A DNA stretch of 54,112 bases from Butyrivibrio sp. LC3010 (GCF_000424385.1 NZ_AUJU01000028.1:1-54112); one strand, 5' to 3'; positions 1 to 8,355 are shown, numbered from the stretch's first letter. Notes: generated from the sequence alone by a model not told the origin. Numbers and translations: made by a program.

Positions 1-210
1 ATTTCCGAGAACCATGTCCATGTACATAGATTTGTTTCTAAAAACCAAAGCAAAGGCATAACTCACGATCTGGAGCGGTGTGACGCCTTTCGACTTCTTT
101 GCATTGGATGCTTTGAGAACAGCTGATAAATGAAAACGTTCAAAAAAGTATCTGATAGAATCAGTAATCTGCTTAGAATCGTAGTCGTTCTGTGATATAA
201 TTTTAGACAA
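1..210 (-). CDS. IS transposase, N-terminal part (cut by window edge)
   Basis: The minus strand reads 70 codons from a TTG start at 208-210 to the window edge without a stop, beginning SKIISQNDYDSKQITDSIRY and continuing through a lysine/serine-rich turn to a hydrophobic stretch near ALVFRNKSMYM. An AAAGGAG ribosome binding site about 9 bases upstream supports the TTG start. The sequence resembles the N-terminus of DDE transposases of the IS4/ISNCY type common in Clostridia. The catalytic domain lies outside the window, so the exact family is a guess. The element ends just before the stop codon of the neighbouring minus-strand gene. Confidence 0.6.
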   Translation of the reverse strand, partial: MSKIISQNDYDSKQITDSIRYFFERFHLSAVLKASNAKKSKGVTPLQIVSYAFALVFRNKSMYMDMVLGN

Positions 211-280
211 GGCGTGAGTCTCCTTTGGGATGGTTTTTGGTGGTACTTAAATTATACCAAATGCAGAGGTTTCACGCCTT
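209..280 (-). promoter_or_regulatory. IS promoter and fold-back hairpin over the transposase start
   Basis: On the minus strand an extended -10 (TGG followed by TATAAT, 251-259) precedes the transposase. The arms AAGGCGTGA (from 280) and TCACGCCTT (217-209) are exactly complementary. The second arm lies between the ribosome binding site and the TTG start and covers two bases of the start codon. The first arm lies upstream of the expected transcription start. Only read-through RNA entering from outside would therefore contain both arms and hide the start, which matches the anti-read-through design known from other IS elements. Mechanism inferred. Confidence 0.5.
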
Positions 281-314
281 TAAAAATGCCAGTTCTTATT
301 GAATTATCAAGGTT

Positions 315-2822
315 CTAAAGCACTTTTTTATGTGCGAAGTTTAAGTTAATTATCTGATTTGGCTCAAACTCTACTACTTCCAGGTCTCTCTTTAATCCCA
401 GGAGCGTTTGATAAAACACTTGTAAATAAGCAAAGCGCTTTCTGTACTCTGATATATCCATCATATCTTCTTTTGTAAGCAGGTTATAGAAAAAAGCCTC
501 AGCAGAAGAATGGTTCTGAATAGCATATCTGGAAAAAACAGCAAACCCCATTAGTTTCAGATTATATGGATTAATTTCATCGGCATCTGCATCCGGAGCC
601 ATTTTCCCATATATTTTCTTAATTTCATCTATATAATAGAAATCATCCGTCAAAATTATCTTCAAAGAGTCTCTATTTTCCTGACTCATCATCTTTTGAT
701 CAATTGAATAAATACCCTGATGATAATATGGTGTAAGACTCTGAAGGTAATTGGCCATTACTACAGTTGGATCATATCCATATTCCTCGCTAACAAGTTC
801 AGCTAAATCCTTCATATTTATTGGTGCACTGTCAATGAGTATTTCAAGGATAGCAGAATCACGATCAAATGTCCCAAACCTAATATCTGGCATTCGACAG
901 CAATGAAAATCATGAAAACTCCCATCTGGAACAATCTTTCTAAGTAAGTTATGCAATTCATATTGGTCCCGTATATCGTATTTTTTCATGATATCCGGAT
1001 AATCTCTTACAAACTTCAAAGTAGAAAGCTCAATATTCTCATATGAATCAAGATTTAATACATCAAATAGTTCTGAATAATCACGGCCATCTATGTCGTA
1101 ATACCTGATCTGTTCATTTTGTTTCCATAGTAAAAACCTACTATCAGCAAGATGATTTTTTCTTGATCTTAAAACAGCCTCGGTATAGTAAATACCCTCA
1201 TCATATGGTATGTCTTCCTGCTCAAGGAATTCATTATAAATATGATAAAACTCGTTGAAAGTAACATCTTCTTTGCAGAATTTTCTTACTACAACCTGTT
1301 CAAGGTCTGCTCTCTTTTTTTCAATCCACTTACCATCAATAAAGAGCTTGTTACGGTTGAGATAGTTCTTTATCTTCAGACGCAATCCTGCATCTAAACC
1401 TTTTACATCTTCGAGAGCATAGAGAAGATCCTTTTTACCAGGTTTTATATCATTTAGTGCTAGATAATTCCATACATATGTTGGGATACCTAACCATTCA
1501 GTTCCGTCCTTTTTCTCAAATGAATATGTTTCATATAAATATCGATAATAGTCTTCATCAAACAGAGATATACCTATTTCAGAAGAATATATATTACGAA
1601 CATTCTCAATACTTCGTTTTACTAACTGCCTTACACGTTCTCGTGTTAGTCCATATTCCTGCGCAATAGCCTCCAACGTTAAACCATTTAAACGCTTATT
1701 TATAAAATCTCTTTCCCTATCTCCAATATCTGAGCATGTTTCTAAATAATCTTCAAATTTCGAATAAACCCTGTAGCACCTATAATCCACATATTCTAAT
1801 TTCTTTTCAGCAATAAGCTGTCCAATTATTTTTTTTAGTCGTTCAACCGTTATATGTTCTGGTAAGCAGAGCCTCTCCAGCATTTCATTTAGGCTTAACC
1901 CCTTAAACGGTATATCCTTGTACTGATTTAAAACCATATTTCGAATGGCAGTATCATCCCAAATAGCTGACTCATCTCCACTGATTACTGCCATCATTCT
2001 TTTTTCATTTTCTGTAAGATAATTGTTTATTACACTAACTATCTCATCAACTGATCCCGCACCCATGGCAGGAATTCTCATCATTTCTGACCTTGTCAAA
2101 AACAACACGTCGCTTAATTCGTTATATCCATTACTTATAAGCCGGTTTTTCGGACGATTTGATAAGACCATTTTTTCAATAGAAATATTATTAGCCTTTA
2201 CATATGCAAGAATAGCATCATGGTATTCCGGGATATAGAGTATTTCAAAAATTGATTTCTTCTTCACAGCAGCTGCTTTTTTCTTTTCTGACAACTCCTG
2301 AAAGAATTTGCTCTCTAGAGCACGAATAAAGCTGGTAGTAACCCTTTCAATTTCTGTAGCTGATGCCATATCCATCCTTGGTATTTCTATTAATTTGTCG
2401 CCAGGCATAAATGCAATCTGATAAACGTAGTTATACCCGTTAAACATCAACAGATTAAAGGCTCTTGCAGATAATAGTTCCAGCATTTCCGTCTTAATAT
2501 CTTTTTCCTTAAGCCAGTCTATTATAAGCTGTCTATTATCATCTTTAAGTAGCCATGCGTTGAAATCTTCAGGAATTATAACCTCTTCATTATCATCCAT
2601 ATTATCTGCATTTATGTCGCTCGCATTAGCTTTTTCCTGATATTCTTCTATTTTCTGCAAAATTTCATCTATTGATTTCTTCCCGAGATTTCTGATTTCG
2701 TTCAACGAATCTTCGTTACATTCAAGCATGTCTCCCACTGTATGTATATCAGCGCGATGAAGTGCATTTATTGAACGAACAGACAATCCTATCGTATCAA
2801 TAGATATCATATTTACATCCAT
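315..2822 (-). CDS. Protein with three RpoA-CTD-like modules and a sigma region 4-like HTH
   Basis: 835 residues. Three separate segments have the helix-hairpin-helix pattern of the RNA polymerase alpha C-terminal domain: about 11-65 (LSVRSINALHRADI, then IRNLGKKSIDEI), about 114-170 (LSARAFNLL, then IPRMDMASATEI) and about 216-270 (RLISNGYNEL, then IPAMGAGSVDEI). At about 366-412 is a sigma-70 region 4-type helix-turn-helix (LTLEAIAQEYGLTRERVRQL). The remaining 420 residues are not recognised. It lacks sigma regions 2 and 3 and the RpoA N-terminal domain, so it is neither a complete sigma factor nor RpoA. It is the last gene of a minus-strand block, 11 bases after the HEPN-ParB gene. The IS end abuts its TAG stop, so its C-terminus may be trimmed. 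A DNA-binding regulator or a nucleic-acid sensor are both possible. Confidence 0.7.
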   Translation of the reverse strand: MDVNMISIDTIGLSVRSINALHRADIHTVGDMLECNEDSLNEIRNLGKKSIDEILQKIEEYQEKANASDINADNMDDNEEVIIPEDFNAWLLKDDNRQLIIDWLKEKDIKTEMLELLSARAFNLLMFNGYNYVYQIAFMPGDKLIEIPRMDMASATEIERVTTSFIRALESKFFQELSEKKKAAAVKKKSIFEILYIPEYHDAILAYVKANNISIEKMVLSNRPKNRLISNGYNELSDVLFLTRSEMMRIPAMGAGSVDEIVSVINNYLTENEKRMMAVISGDESAIWDDTAIRNMVLNQYKDIPFKGLSLNEMLERLCLPEHITVERLKKIIGQLIAEKKLEYVDYRCYRVYSKFEDYLETCSDIGDRERDFINKRLNGLTLEAIAQEYGLTRERVRQLVKRSIENVRNIYSSEIGISLFDEDYYRYLYETYSFEKKDGTEWLGIPTYVWNYLALNDIKPGKKDLLYALEDVKGLDAGLRLKIKNYLNRNKLFIDGKWIEKKRADLEQVVVRKFCKEDVTFNEFYHIYNEFLEQEDIPYDEGIYYTEAVLRSRKNHLADSRFLLWKQNEQIRYYDIDGRDYSELFDVLNLDSYENIELSTLKFVRDYPDIMKKYDIRDQYELHNLLRKIVPDGSFHDFHCCRMPDIRFGTFDRDSAILEILIDSAPINMKDLAELVSEEYGYDPTVVMANYLQSLTPYYHQGIYSIDQKMMSQENRDSLKIILTDDFYYIDEIKKIYGKMAPDADADEINPYNLKLMGFAVFSRYAIQNHSSAEAFFYNLLTKEDMMDISEYRKRFAYLQVFYQTLLGLKRDLEVVEFEPNQIINLNFAHKKVL

Positions 2823-2833
2823 ATTTCTTACCT

Positions 2834-4555
2834 TTAAAGCATCTTTCTAAAACTATCAACAATATTAGCTAATTCATCGAGCCCAGCCTTTAGCTCTTCC
2901 TTATCTTCAACATCCATCTTGCTAAAAAGGCGGGAATCTACATCTGTCAAAAGCGCAATGCTTTTTGAAACATTTTCCGAAGGCTTATTTCGTAGTAGCT
3001 GCGAACGGGATTTCAACAAAGCCCTTTCCATGGATAACTGAAGTTCATCCCCAATAGAGATATTTTCTTCAGCAAATTTGTCTACATCTTCTTTTGCATG
3101 CACCACAATCTGATCGAATTTTTCTTTGATTATTTTTCCTAACTCTTGCTGTTCTTCAAAGTATGTATTATAGGTACCATTCTTTATTAGCCCTTTTATA
3201 TCTCGTATAAATTTTCTCTGATCGGGAATAGCTTTCATCATAGCATTATTAAATGCAATTCTTTTTAGCTGCTGCTTACCATCATCATCCAACTGCCTCA
3301 AAGGTGCCATCATTTCCTGGAATAAGCTATATACCTGATATTCCCTTGCAACATGATATTGCTCGGGCAATTTAAGATAATCAAGAAATTCACATATTAC
3401 ACCAGCAATCTCTATTCTTTTTTTTACATCAGCGACAGCTTCATTCGTACTCGTAGCATATTCTTCAACTGTGAGTAGCTTTGTCTGCACAACATCCCTA
3501 TATGTTCCAACAGCATAATCTATTAGATCGTAATCAACTTTCTTTTCTTCTCCGTGCTGAATAGCAAGCTCAAGTAGTTTTATCTGCTTCTTGTCCTCTC
3601 GGATATCCATATCCATGATGACAGTTTCAAAATAAATCGGCTCAGACGTCTCTCTCTGTATTTTGCGCAGGCACGTATATCTGCGATTACCATCCACAAT
3701 ACGCCCATCTGCCAATGTAACCCCTGGTTCGCGCTGCCCTACCAAAGCAATATTCTTTTGAGTTTTCTTAATAGCCTCCGGATTACTTTCACAGATAAAA
3801 TTTTCAATTATCCTGTTGTAAATATCTACATTAAGATCGCTGAGAGACTCTGTTCCATTTTCAGATTCATAACGGGTGATCCATGTTGAGATACGATCAT
3901 TTTGGTCATTATAGTAAAGATAATCCAACCTTACACGGTAAACTGGGTAAACTACTGTCTTTCCCCCATATGTTACCTTTCTAGTTAACGTTGTTTTCTG
4001 AACTATTTCAGTATCAACAAGCTGTAATAGACTTCCCTCCGTTAACGCCCCACGTTTGGAATCGGATGCAGGCTGTGCCAGACCCGAAAACTCAACCTGT
4101 ATCGGTTGCTCACCCGCTCTTGCTCTTACGCTTCTATATATTTCACGGATTTCTTCTGCCCCTTCGGAATCCATTTCCTTGCAAAGAAGCGCCATCGTAT
4201 CTAATGCACGCTCAGCCATGGGTTGTTCCAGGTCTTGCTGGCCAATATGCGCTACAATATTACGAACTCCCATCAATTCTCTTGCCCAGGTTCGGCAGTT
4301 CTGAGGCAGGACATTCCTAAACACATCATGCCATCTGCGATCAAGTAGCCTAATACAATTAGCTATGTCAAGTGAATCCACCAAATCACCATAGTTTCCG
4401 CCACTAGGTAAATCACGCTGGTCATAAAGAGTTGTAAGAACTTCATTCCACCAATTATTCTTATATGTTTTATTTAACTCCTGACCTATATAACCTGACA
4501 TCGATGACACCAGGATTCTAAATCCTCGTTGTACCAGTTCAAAATTTTCTTGCAT
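2834..4555 (-). CDS. HEPN (Swt1-type) domain fused to a ParB-like domain
   Basis: 573 residues. The first 105 residues resemble the Swt1-family HEPN domain and carry the RNxxxH motif (R98, N99, H103 in VRNIVAHIG), the signature of many HEPN ribonucleases. Residues about 200-310 resemble a ParB-like fold, with DGRIVDGNRR at 283-292 like the DGxxR loop of ParB/DGQHR proteins. A long helical C-terminal part (about 330-570) follows. A ribosome binding site (AAGGAAG) lies 8 bases before the ATG. It sits 11 bases upstream of the alpha-CTD/sigma-like gene, so the two are probably co-translated. HEPN and ParB-like domains both recur in phage-defence proteins. The function here is inferred, and RNase activity is suggested only by the intact motif. 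Confidence 0.7.
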   Translation of the reverse strand: MQENFELVQRGFRILVSSMSGYIGQELNKTYKNNWWNEVLTTLYDQRDLPSGGNYGDLVDSLDIANCIRLLDRRWHDVFRNVLPQNCRTWARELMGVRNIVAHIGQQDLEQPMAERALDTMALLCKEMDSEGAEEIREIYRSVRARAGEQPIQVEFSGLAQPASDSKRGALTEGSLLQLVDTEIVQKTTLTRKVTYGGKTVVYPVYRVRLDYLYYNDQNDRISTWITRYESENGTESLSDLNVDIYNRIIENFICESNPEAIKKTQKNIALVGQREPGVTLADGRIVDGNRRYTCLRKIQRETSEPIYFETVIMDMDIREDKKQIKLLELAIQHGEEKKVDYDLIDYAVGTYRDVVQTKLLTVEEYATSTNEAVADVKKRIEIAGVICEFLDYLKLPEQYHVAREYQVYSLFQEMMAPLRQLDDDGKQQLKRIAFNNAMMKAIPDQRKFIRDIKGLIKNGTYNTYFEEQQELGKIIKEKFDQIVVHAKEDVDKFAEENISIGDELQLSMERALLKSRSQLLRNKPSENVSKSIALLTDVDSRLFSKMDVEDKEELKAGLDELANIVDSFRKML

Positions 4556-4567
4556 TTTAATACTTCC

Positions 4568-4768
4568 TTAAGTTGTATTTTTAAATAAAAATGGGAACGC
4601 ATGGTCCCCATTTGTTCTGATTATATCATATATTGCACAAATCATCGCTATCGCTAATTGACTTATAATCCACGTTTTTGACACCGCTTTTTCTTTGTTG
4701 TACAAGTCTCTTAAAAATTTCCAATCCTCATTATTCACCCACGGAATATTCGATTTTGTACTTTTCAA
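4568..4768 (-). CDS. Small unknown protein, uncertain
   Basis: Open frame of 66 codons filling most of the gap between the DUF6273 gene and the HEPN-ParB gene. It would start at TTG, directly after an in-frame stop, and no clear ribosome binding site is visible. It has a hydrophobic stretch (IISQLAIAMICAIYDII) and a polar, tryptophan-containing N-terminus. Position and spacing (12 bases before the next gene) favour a real gene, while the weak start argues against. It could instead be the tail of a decayed gene. No family recognised. Confidence 0.3.
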   Translation of the reverse strand: MKSTKSNIPWVNNEDWKFLRDLYNKEKAVSKTWIISQLAIAMICAIYDIIRTNGDHAFPFLFKNTT

Positions 4769-4794
4769 CAGTTATACATGTCTGCAGCTGATAT

Positions 4795-6003
4795 TTATAT
4801 ATTTATCTTTATCCACATTGCTGGGCGCACTCCAAGTGTACAATTATAATTATGATGGAATGATTCCGACTCATCTCCAAATTTATTACTCATAATTCTT
4901 CCACTCATTGATGTACAATATTGAAAACTTTCAGCCCCTTTCTTATAAGAGCGCAACCCCCAATGACAATTATCCGCATAACGAGTTCCTATAGTTGTCT
5001 TATACTCAGAATCAGCCAAGTACTTTTTAACTTCTTTTTCTGAAAGTAAAAAAACTCTATCCTGTGAAGTATATTTGGTACCTACATTATCTGGTTCTAC
5101 TATCTTGGTTGGCACAATAAATTTTTGTTCTTCCTCATCAAATGCCTTGGGTATAAAAGTATTTTCAAGCCATTCTCTAATAAGGCTCTCACCCCATGGA
5201 GTTGACTTCTTACATTCATGGAAAGGTTGGTTATCAAGCACATACTTACTAATAAGCAGAATTGCTGAAGAATTTTTTTCTAATATAATCCATTCTATCG
5301 GCTCTAATTTATTTTTACTTTTTTGTGGATATCTACCAAAATAAAAAGAATCTCCGATACTAAGACTCTTTAAAGAATCAATTTTAATTTCATTAGTTTT
5401 TTTTGGCTTAGAAGCTGATTTCGAAGTCGCTTCTCTACTCAAAGGAACGGCACTGAAGTTATCTTTTTCCAGACTTTCCCATTTATTTATAAGTTCCCTG
5501 GCTTTTTCACCTTTGAACTCCCATGGACAATATTCTCCACATGAATAATCCTCATATTTATATTGCCATTCTCGATCCATGAAAGAATTGTGCACCTTTT
5601 CAAGAACATCCCATTGGCCTTCAAACTCCTCCATTTGGGGATTAACATTAGAAAACTTGAAATAATCCGAAATGCCTATATCCCCATAATCTTTAAAAAA
5701 GACATATGTTCCGTCTGAACGTGAACCATCGCCTCCATTTCCAAGTCCAATGAACTTTATTTCTGGCATATTTGCAAATGGTATATCCTCTGGTGAAATA
5801 AAATCTTCAAATAAAGTATTAAATACAACCCCTGTTTTTACTATTGTATTATCCTTTTCGTCTACTTTATCAGGGTGATAGGAAAACTCCTTTAGTTCAT
5901 ATGAATCAGAATCAAGTTTTGACAGAGCATTCTGAATGGATACAGCCTTGCCTTGTATTAACACATTCATCAATGCAAACATAATTTTGTTCTTTTTTGC
6001 CAC
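4795..6003 (-). CDS. DUF6273 domain protein
   Basis: 402 residues starting at GTG with a GGAGG ribosome binding site 7 bases upstream. Residues about 215-402 match the DUF6273 pattern: IEWIILEKNSSAILLISKY, then a tryptophan-containing RxWLENTF segment, DRVFLLSEKEV, and a final GVRPAMWIKI. This domain is common in Firmicute proteins and has no settled function. The first 200 residues, unrecognised, include WxxxxKVHNSFMDREWQYKYE and a short CGEYCPW segment. A Lys/Ser-rich linker (about 190-210) separates the halves. No signal peptide is visible, so a cytoplasmic location is likely. It lies inside the co-directional minus-strand block. Confidence 0.75.
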   Translation of the reverse strand: MAKKNKIMFALMNVLIQGKAVSIQNALSKLDSDSYELKEFSYHPDKVDEKDNTIVKTGVVFNTLFEDFISPEDIPFANMPEIKFIGLGNGGDGSRSDGTYVFFKDYGDIGISDYFKFSNVNPQMEEFEGQWDVLEKVHNSFMDREWQYKYEDYSCGEYCPWEFKGEKARELINKWESLEKDNFSAVPLSREATSKSASKPKKTNEIKIDSLKSLSIGDSFYFGRYPQKSKNKLEPIEWIILEKNSSAILLISKYVLDNQPFHECKKSTPWGESLIREWLENTFIPKAFDEEEQKFIVPTKIVEPDNVGTKYTSQDRVFLLSEKEVKKYLADSEYKTTIGTRYADNCHWGLRSYKKGAESFQYCTSMSGRIMSNKFGDESESFHHNYNCTLGVRPAMWIKINI

Positions 6004-6048
6004 GGATCTACCTCCAATTAATAAAAATATGTCTCCCGTTCAAGTAAA

Positions 6049-6432
6049 TTAATATGCAATCACCAAGGATACCCTATCAATATTAGTATCATTCACTACC
6101 ATAATTCCAAATTCTTCTCTTTCATAAAGATAATAGTGAACGTTATCTTCCTCTATAGACTCTCCTTCTTTGTTCATGACATTTTTAAGCGAAGTTTTCA
6201 ACCTATTGAATGCGCTCGAAATCATCTGCTCATCCATGTTACCGCCTGTCATTTTAATCATATTTCTTTTATTAAATAATTCAGCGGGCTCAGCGGTTAT
6301 CATCTTTAATACCATACCTTCATACGATAACTGAACTACCATATCTTCATCAAACAGCTTTACAGTTCTCTTCAAGAAAAAAGTAGAAGTGTTTGGATTA
6401 TTAGAATCCTGCACCTCATCACTTAATTCCAC
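6049..6432 (-). CDS. Unknown 127-residue protein
   Basis: Starts at GTG (6430-6432), overlapping by 10 bases the end of the upstream 37-codon frame. AAGG about 4 bases before the GTG may serve as ribosome binding site. The protein has alternating beta-like segments (STFFLKRTVKLFDEDMVVQL, YYLYEREEFGIMVV) and no cysteine or metal motif. No family recognised. It may be the second half of one gene that begins in the upstream frame: together they would make about 160 residues if a frameshift were removed. Its place between the DUF6273 gene and a glycine-rich microprotein ties it to the block. Confidence 0.5.
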   Translation of the reverse strand: MELSDEVQDSNNPNTSTFFLKRTVKLFDEDMVVQLSYEGMVLKMITAEPAELFNKRNMIKMTGGNMDEQMISSAFNRLKTSLKNVMNKEGESIEEDNVHYYLYEREEFGIMVVNDTNIDRVSLVIAY

Positions 6433-6536
6433 TCAGCCTTTTTTAACTTACCCTTCGTAAGATTACGATGAATGACGACACCATTAATCGTCAATGCTCC
6501 GTTTTCTCCACTAATCTCTCCAAGATACATTTCCAT
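6423..6536 (-). CDS. 37-residue small ORF overlapping the next gene
   Basis: ATG at 6534-6536 follows a good ribosome binding site (AAGGAG, about 8 bases upstream) and reads MEMYLGEISGENGALTING and on to KKAEWN before TAA. The strong start suggests it is translated. Its stop overlaps the GTG of the 127-residue gene by 10 bases, so it could couple translation, or it could be the N-terminus of that protein separated by a frameshift. No homologue recognised. Confidence 0.45.
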   Translation of the reverse strand: MEMYLGEISGENGALTINGVVIHRNLTKGKLKKAEWN

Positions 6537-6576
6537 AAAACCGACTCCTTAAGTCATATCTATATAATACACAATG

Positions 6577-6786
6577 CTATTTCTTGTAATAATATTGTCT
6601 AATCCCTTTAATCTGAGCCATTTTTATCAGTTCATCATCCGATGCGTTATCAACATCAAAAGATTCTATTAGTGCTGCCCCAAAACCACCTCCCAAATAT
6701 GCACCAAGGCTCTCTTCTCTCATATCTTTTCTAAGCTTATCTATATCAATTTGGTTACTTTCATTAACCATCTTTTCCGCCACCAT
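6577..6786 (-). CDS. Glycine-rich microprotein, GAYxGGGxGAAL family (copy 1)
   Basis: 69 residues from an ATG with GAGG 6 bases upstream. The frame is open further, but the longer version would begin without a ribosome binding site. The core LGAYLGGGFGAALIESFDVD, followed by a helix ending DDELIKMAQIKGI, is clearly related to the microprotein at 8131-8322 (LGAYFGGGYGAALVETPDLD, then EKELIETAKMLGI). The pattern is a charged helix, a Gly/Ala hydrophobic segment, then a second acidic helix. No family name is known to me. The conserved glycine segment could be a membrane-inserting or protein-contact element. Two copies in one operon suggest a functional role. Confidence 0.55.
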   Translation of the reverse strand: MVAEKMVNESNQIDIDKLRKDMREESLGAYLGGGFGAALIESFDVDNASDDELIKMAQIKGIRQYYYKK

Positions 6787-6864
6787 TCCAATCCTCATAC
6801 AACATAACAATCCACAGTTTCGGCAGATTATAGGCGCCACTGTGGTTTATTATGTATGCACTAT

Positions 6865-7614
6865 TTATACTTCAGTCTCCTCGACACCTTCGTCATATTC
6901 TATTCCAGTTGATCCTTTTTCACCTGTAGCAAAATGATATTTCCTATATCCCTCAAGTTTCTCTTGGATTAGATTGTTTTCTTGGCAAAATTCATCCCAA
7001 TAACCAACGGGGCTTCCAGGATAATCGGACGGAGCATTTTTCCATGCTAATACATCAGAGATATATATATACCCATTATCAAATTTCTTCCCATTAAAAT
7101 GCTGCAAAGAAATACAATCGTCCATTCTACTAATATCAACCAGCTGCTTGTTAAATATAATAACATCCCCTATCTGTGGTTTCTCATCCTTCCACATAAT
7201 CCATCCCATTTCCTGCATGGCTTCTTTATACTTTTTAGTAATAGTAGTACTGCTAAGAGTAAGCTGAGGAAGTAAGTTTTTATTATAATTCACAAACTTG
7301 TCACAGATATTTTGTGATTTCGATTGATAGTCTTTAGCTAAATCAATATTACAAAAATATCTTACATGAACCGTCCCGTTCCAAAGGGGACCTGATTCGT
7401 ATATGCTTAATTCTCCGTCTTTGTAATCAATTACTTCATCATTTTTTCTATAGACATAAAGAGAAGCGTTATTAAATAGAATGTCCTTCTCTGCTTTGAT
7501 ACTTTTTAATGGTTCATCGCTAGAGCTCAGCGCAGTATTATACATATCTCGGCTCTCCGCTGAATAAAAAAATTTTTTGTCCTCAGAAATATAAAACTGT
7601 TGTTTCTTCATCAT
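6865..7614 (-). CDS. Unknown 249-residue protein
   Basis: An AAGGAGG ribosome binding site sits just before the paired ATG codons at 7614 and 7611, so the start is placed there and not at the ATG 18 bases further upstream, which precedes that site. The protein begins MMKKQQFYISEDKKFFYSAE and has many aromatic residues. No signal peptide, membrane helix or catalytic motif stands out. The C-terminus is acidic (EYDEGVEETEV). No family recognised. It follows the HEPN gene by 46 bases and probably belongs to the same transcript. Confidence 0.55.
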   Translation of the reverse strand: MMKKQQFYISEDKKFFYSAESRDMYNTALSSSDEPLKSIKAEKDILFNNASLYVYRKNDEVIDYKDGELSIYESGPLWNGTVHVRYFCNIDLAKDYQSKSQNICDKFVNYNKNLLPQLTLSSTTITKKYKEAMQEMGWIMWKDEKPQIGDVIIFNKQLVDISRMDDCISLQHFNGKKFDNGYIYISDVLAWKNAPSDYPGSPVGYWDEFCQENNLIQEKLEGYRKYHFATGEKGSTGIEYDEGVEETEV

Positions 7615-7660
7615 TAAAGCCTCCTTAATCATACTTGCATATTATTAACGATATACCTCT

Positions 7661-8125
7661 CTACCTTTCAGTCCTCTTTGAGTTGTCTTTCTCCAATTTT
7701 CTCCTTATTGAGGTAACCTTGCTAGTAAGCTGCTTAACAATATCATTCCCTCTTGCCGCTGTATCAGACAGTTCCTGCGTAGAAATATTTTGTTTTAATA
7801 AAGCATGTATAAGTGCATTACGTTCATCTTTCCAAGAGGCGATAGAATCCAAAAGTTCCACGGATAAATATTTGTTTTCCAAACTCCCCTTTCTCCGCTG
7901 TAATTCTCGTATGCGATTTAGCTTCCTGACTAAAGTCCCGTGTTTATCGTGATTAAATACACCCTCATGTATTAACACCGATTCAAGTCTGTCTTCCATT
8001 ATAGCGTATTCTATAGCAACCGCTTCTATGAGGAAACCATACTTAATAGCTTTATTAAGCCTTCCAATTTGTTCCTTATAATTTCTGTACTTTTGGTTAT
8101 TATCAACAGCCATCATCTGTACCAT
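7661..8125 (-). CDS. Stand-alone HEPN-like protein
   Basis: 154 residues, nearly all helical. The segment IEYAIMEDRLESVLIHEG and, later, WKDERNALIHALL match the two core helices of HEPN proteins. R102, N103 and H107 form the RNxxxH motif. It is distinct from the HEPN-ParB protein in the same block. HEPN proteins often act as toxins or RNases, commonly with an antitoxin or sensor partner. The 63-residue microprotein immediately upstream (5 bases away) is the nearest partner by position. The start is uncertain: the ATG used here or the ATG four codons later. Function inferred from motif. Confidence 0.6.
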   Translation of the reverse strand: MVQMMAVDNNQKYRNYKEQIGRLNKAIKYGFLIEAVAIEYAIMEDRLESVLIHEGVFNHDKHGTLVRKLNRIRELQRRKGSLENKYLSVELLDSIASWKDERNALIHALLKQNISTQELSDTAARGNDIVKQLTSKVTSIRRKLEKDNSKRTER

Positions 8126-8130
8126 CCCGC

Positions 8131-8322
8131 TTAATTTTGTTTATATTTGGAAACATCGATACCAAGCATTTTTGCTGTTTCTATCAGTTCCTTTTCTGTC
8201 ATTCTATCCAAATCAGGAGTCTCAACAAGGGCAGCTCCATATCCTCCTCCGAAATATGCCCCTAATAATTCACTTTCAATTGCGCTTTTGAGCTTTTCAC
8301 TATCGTAATCAGATACACTCAT
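8131..8322 (-). CDS. Glycine-rich microprotein, GAYxGGGxGAAL family (copy 2)
   Basis: 63 residues, with an AGGGGG ribosome binding site about 9 bases before ATG. The order is charged helix (YDSEKLKSAIESEL), LGAYFGGGYGAALVE, then an acidic helix (TEKELIETAKMLGI). It is the paralogue of the microprotein at 6577-6786, with the two sharing the GAYxGGGxGAALxE core and the spacing to the second helix. It directly precedes the HEPN gene. An antitoxin or adaptor role is conceivable but unproven. Confidence 0.6.
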   Translation of the reverse strand: MSVSDYDSEKLKSAIESELLGAYFGGGYGAALVETPDLDRMTEKELIETAKMLGIDVSKYKQN

Positions 8323-8355
8323 AATGTCAGCCCCCTAGTAAAGTTATTTTACAAT

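Noticed and set aside
315..2822. Calling the alpha-CTD/sigma-like protein RpoA or a sigma factor
   Set aside because: It lacks the RpoA N-terminal domain and sigma regions 2-3. Only the small modules match.
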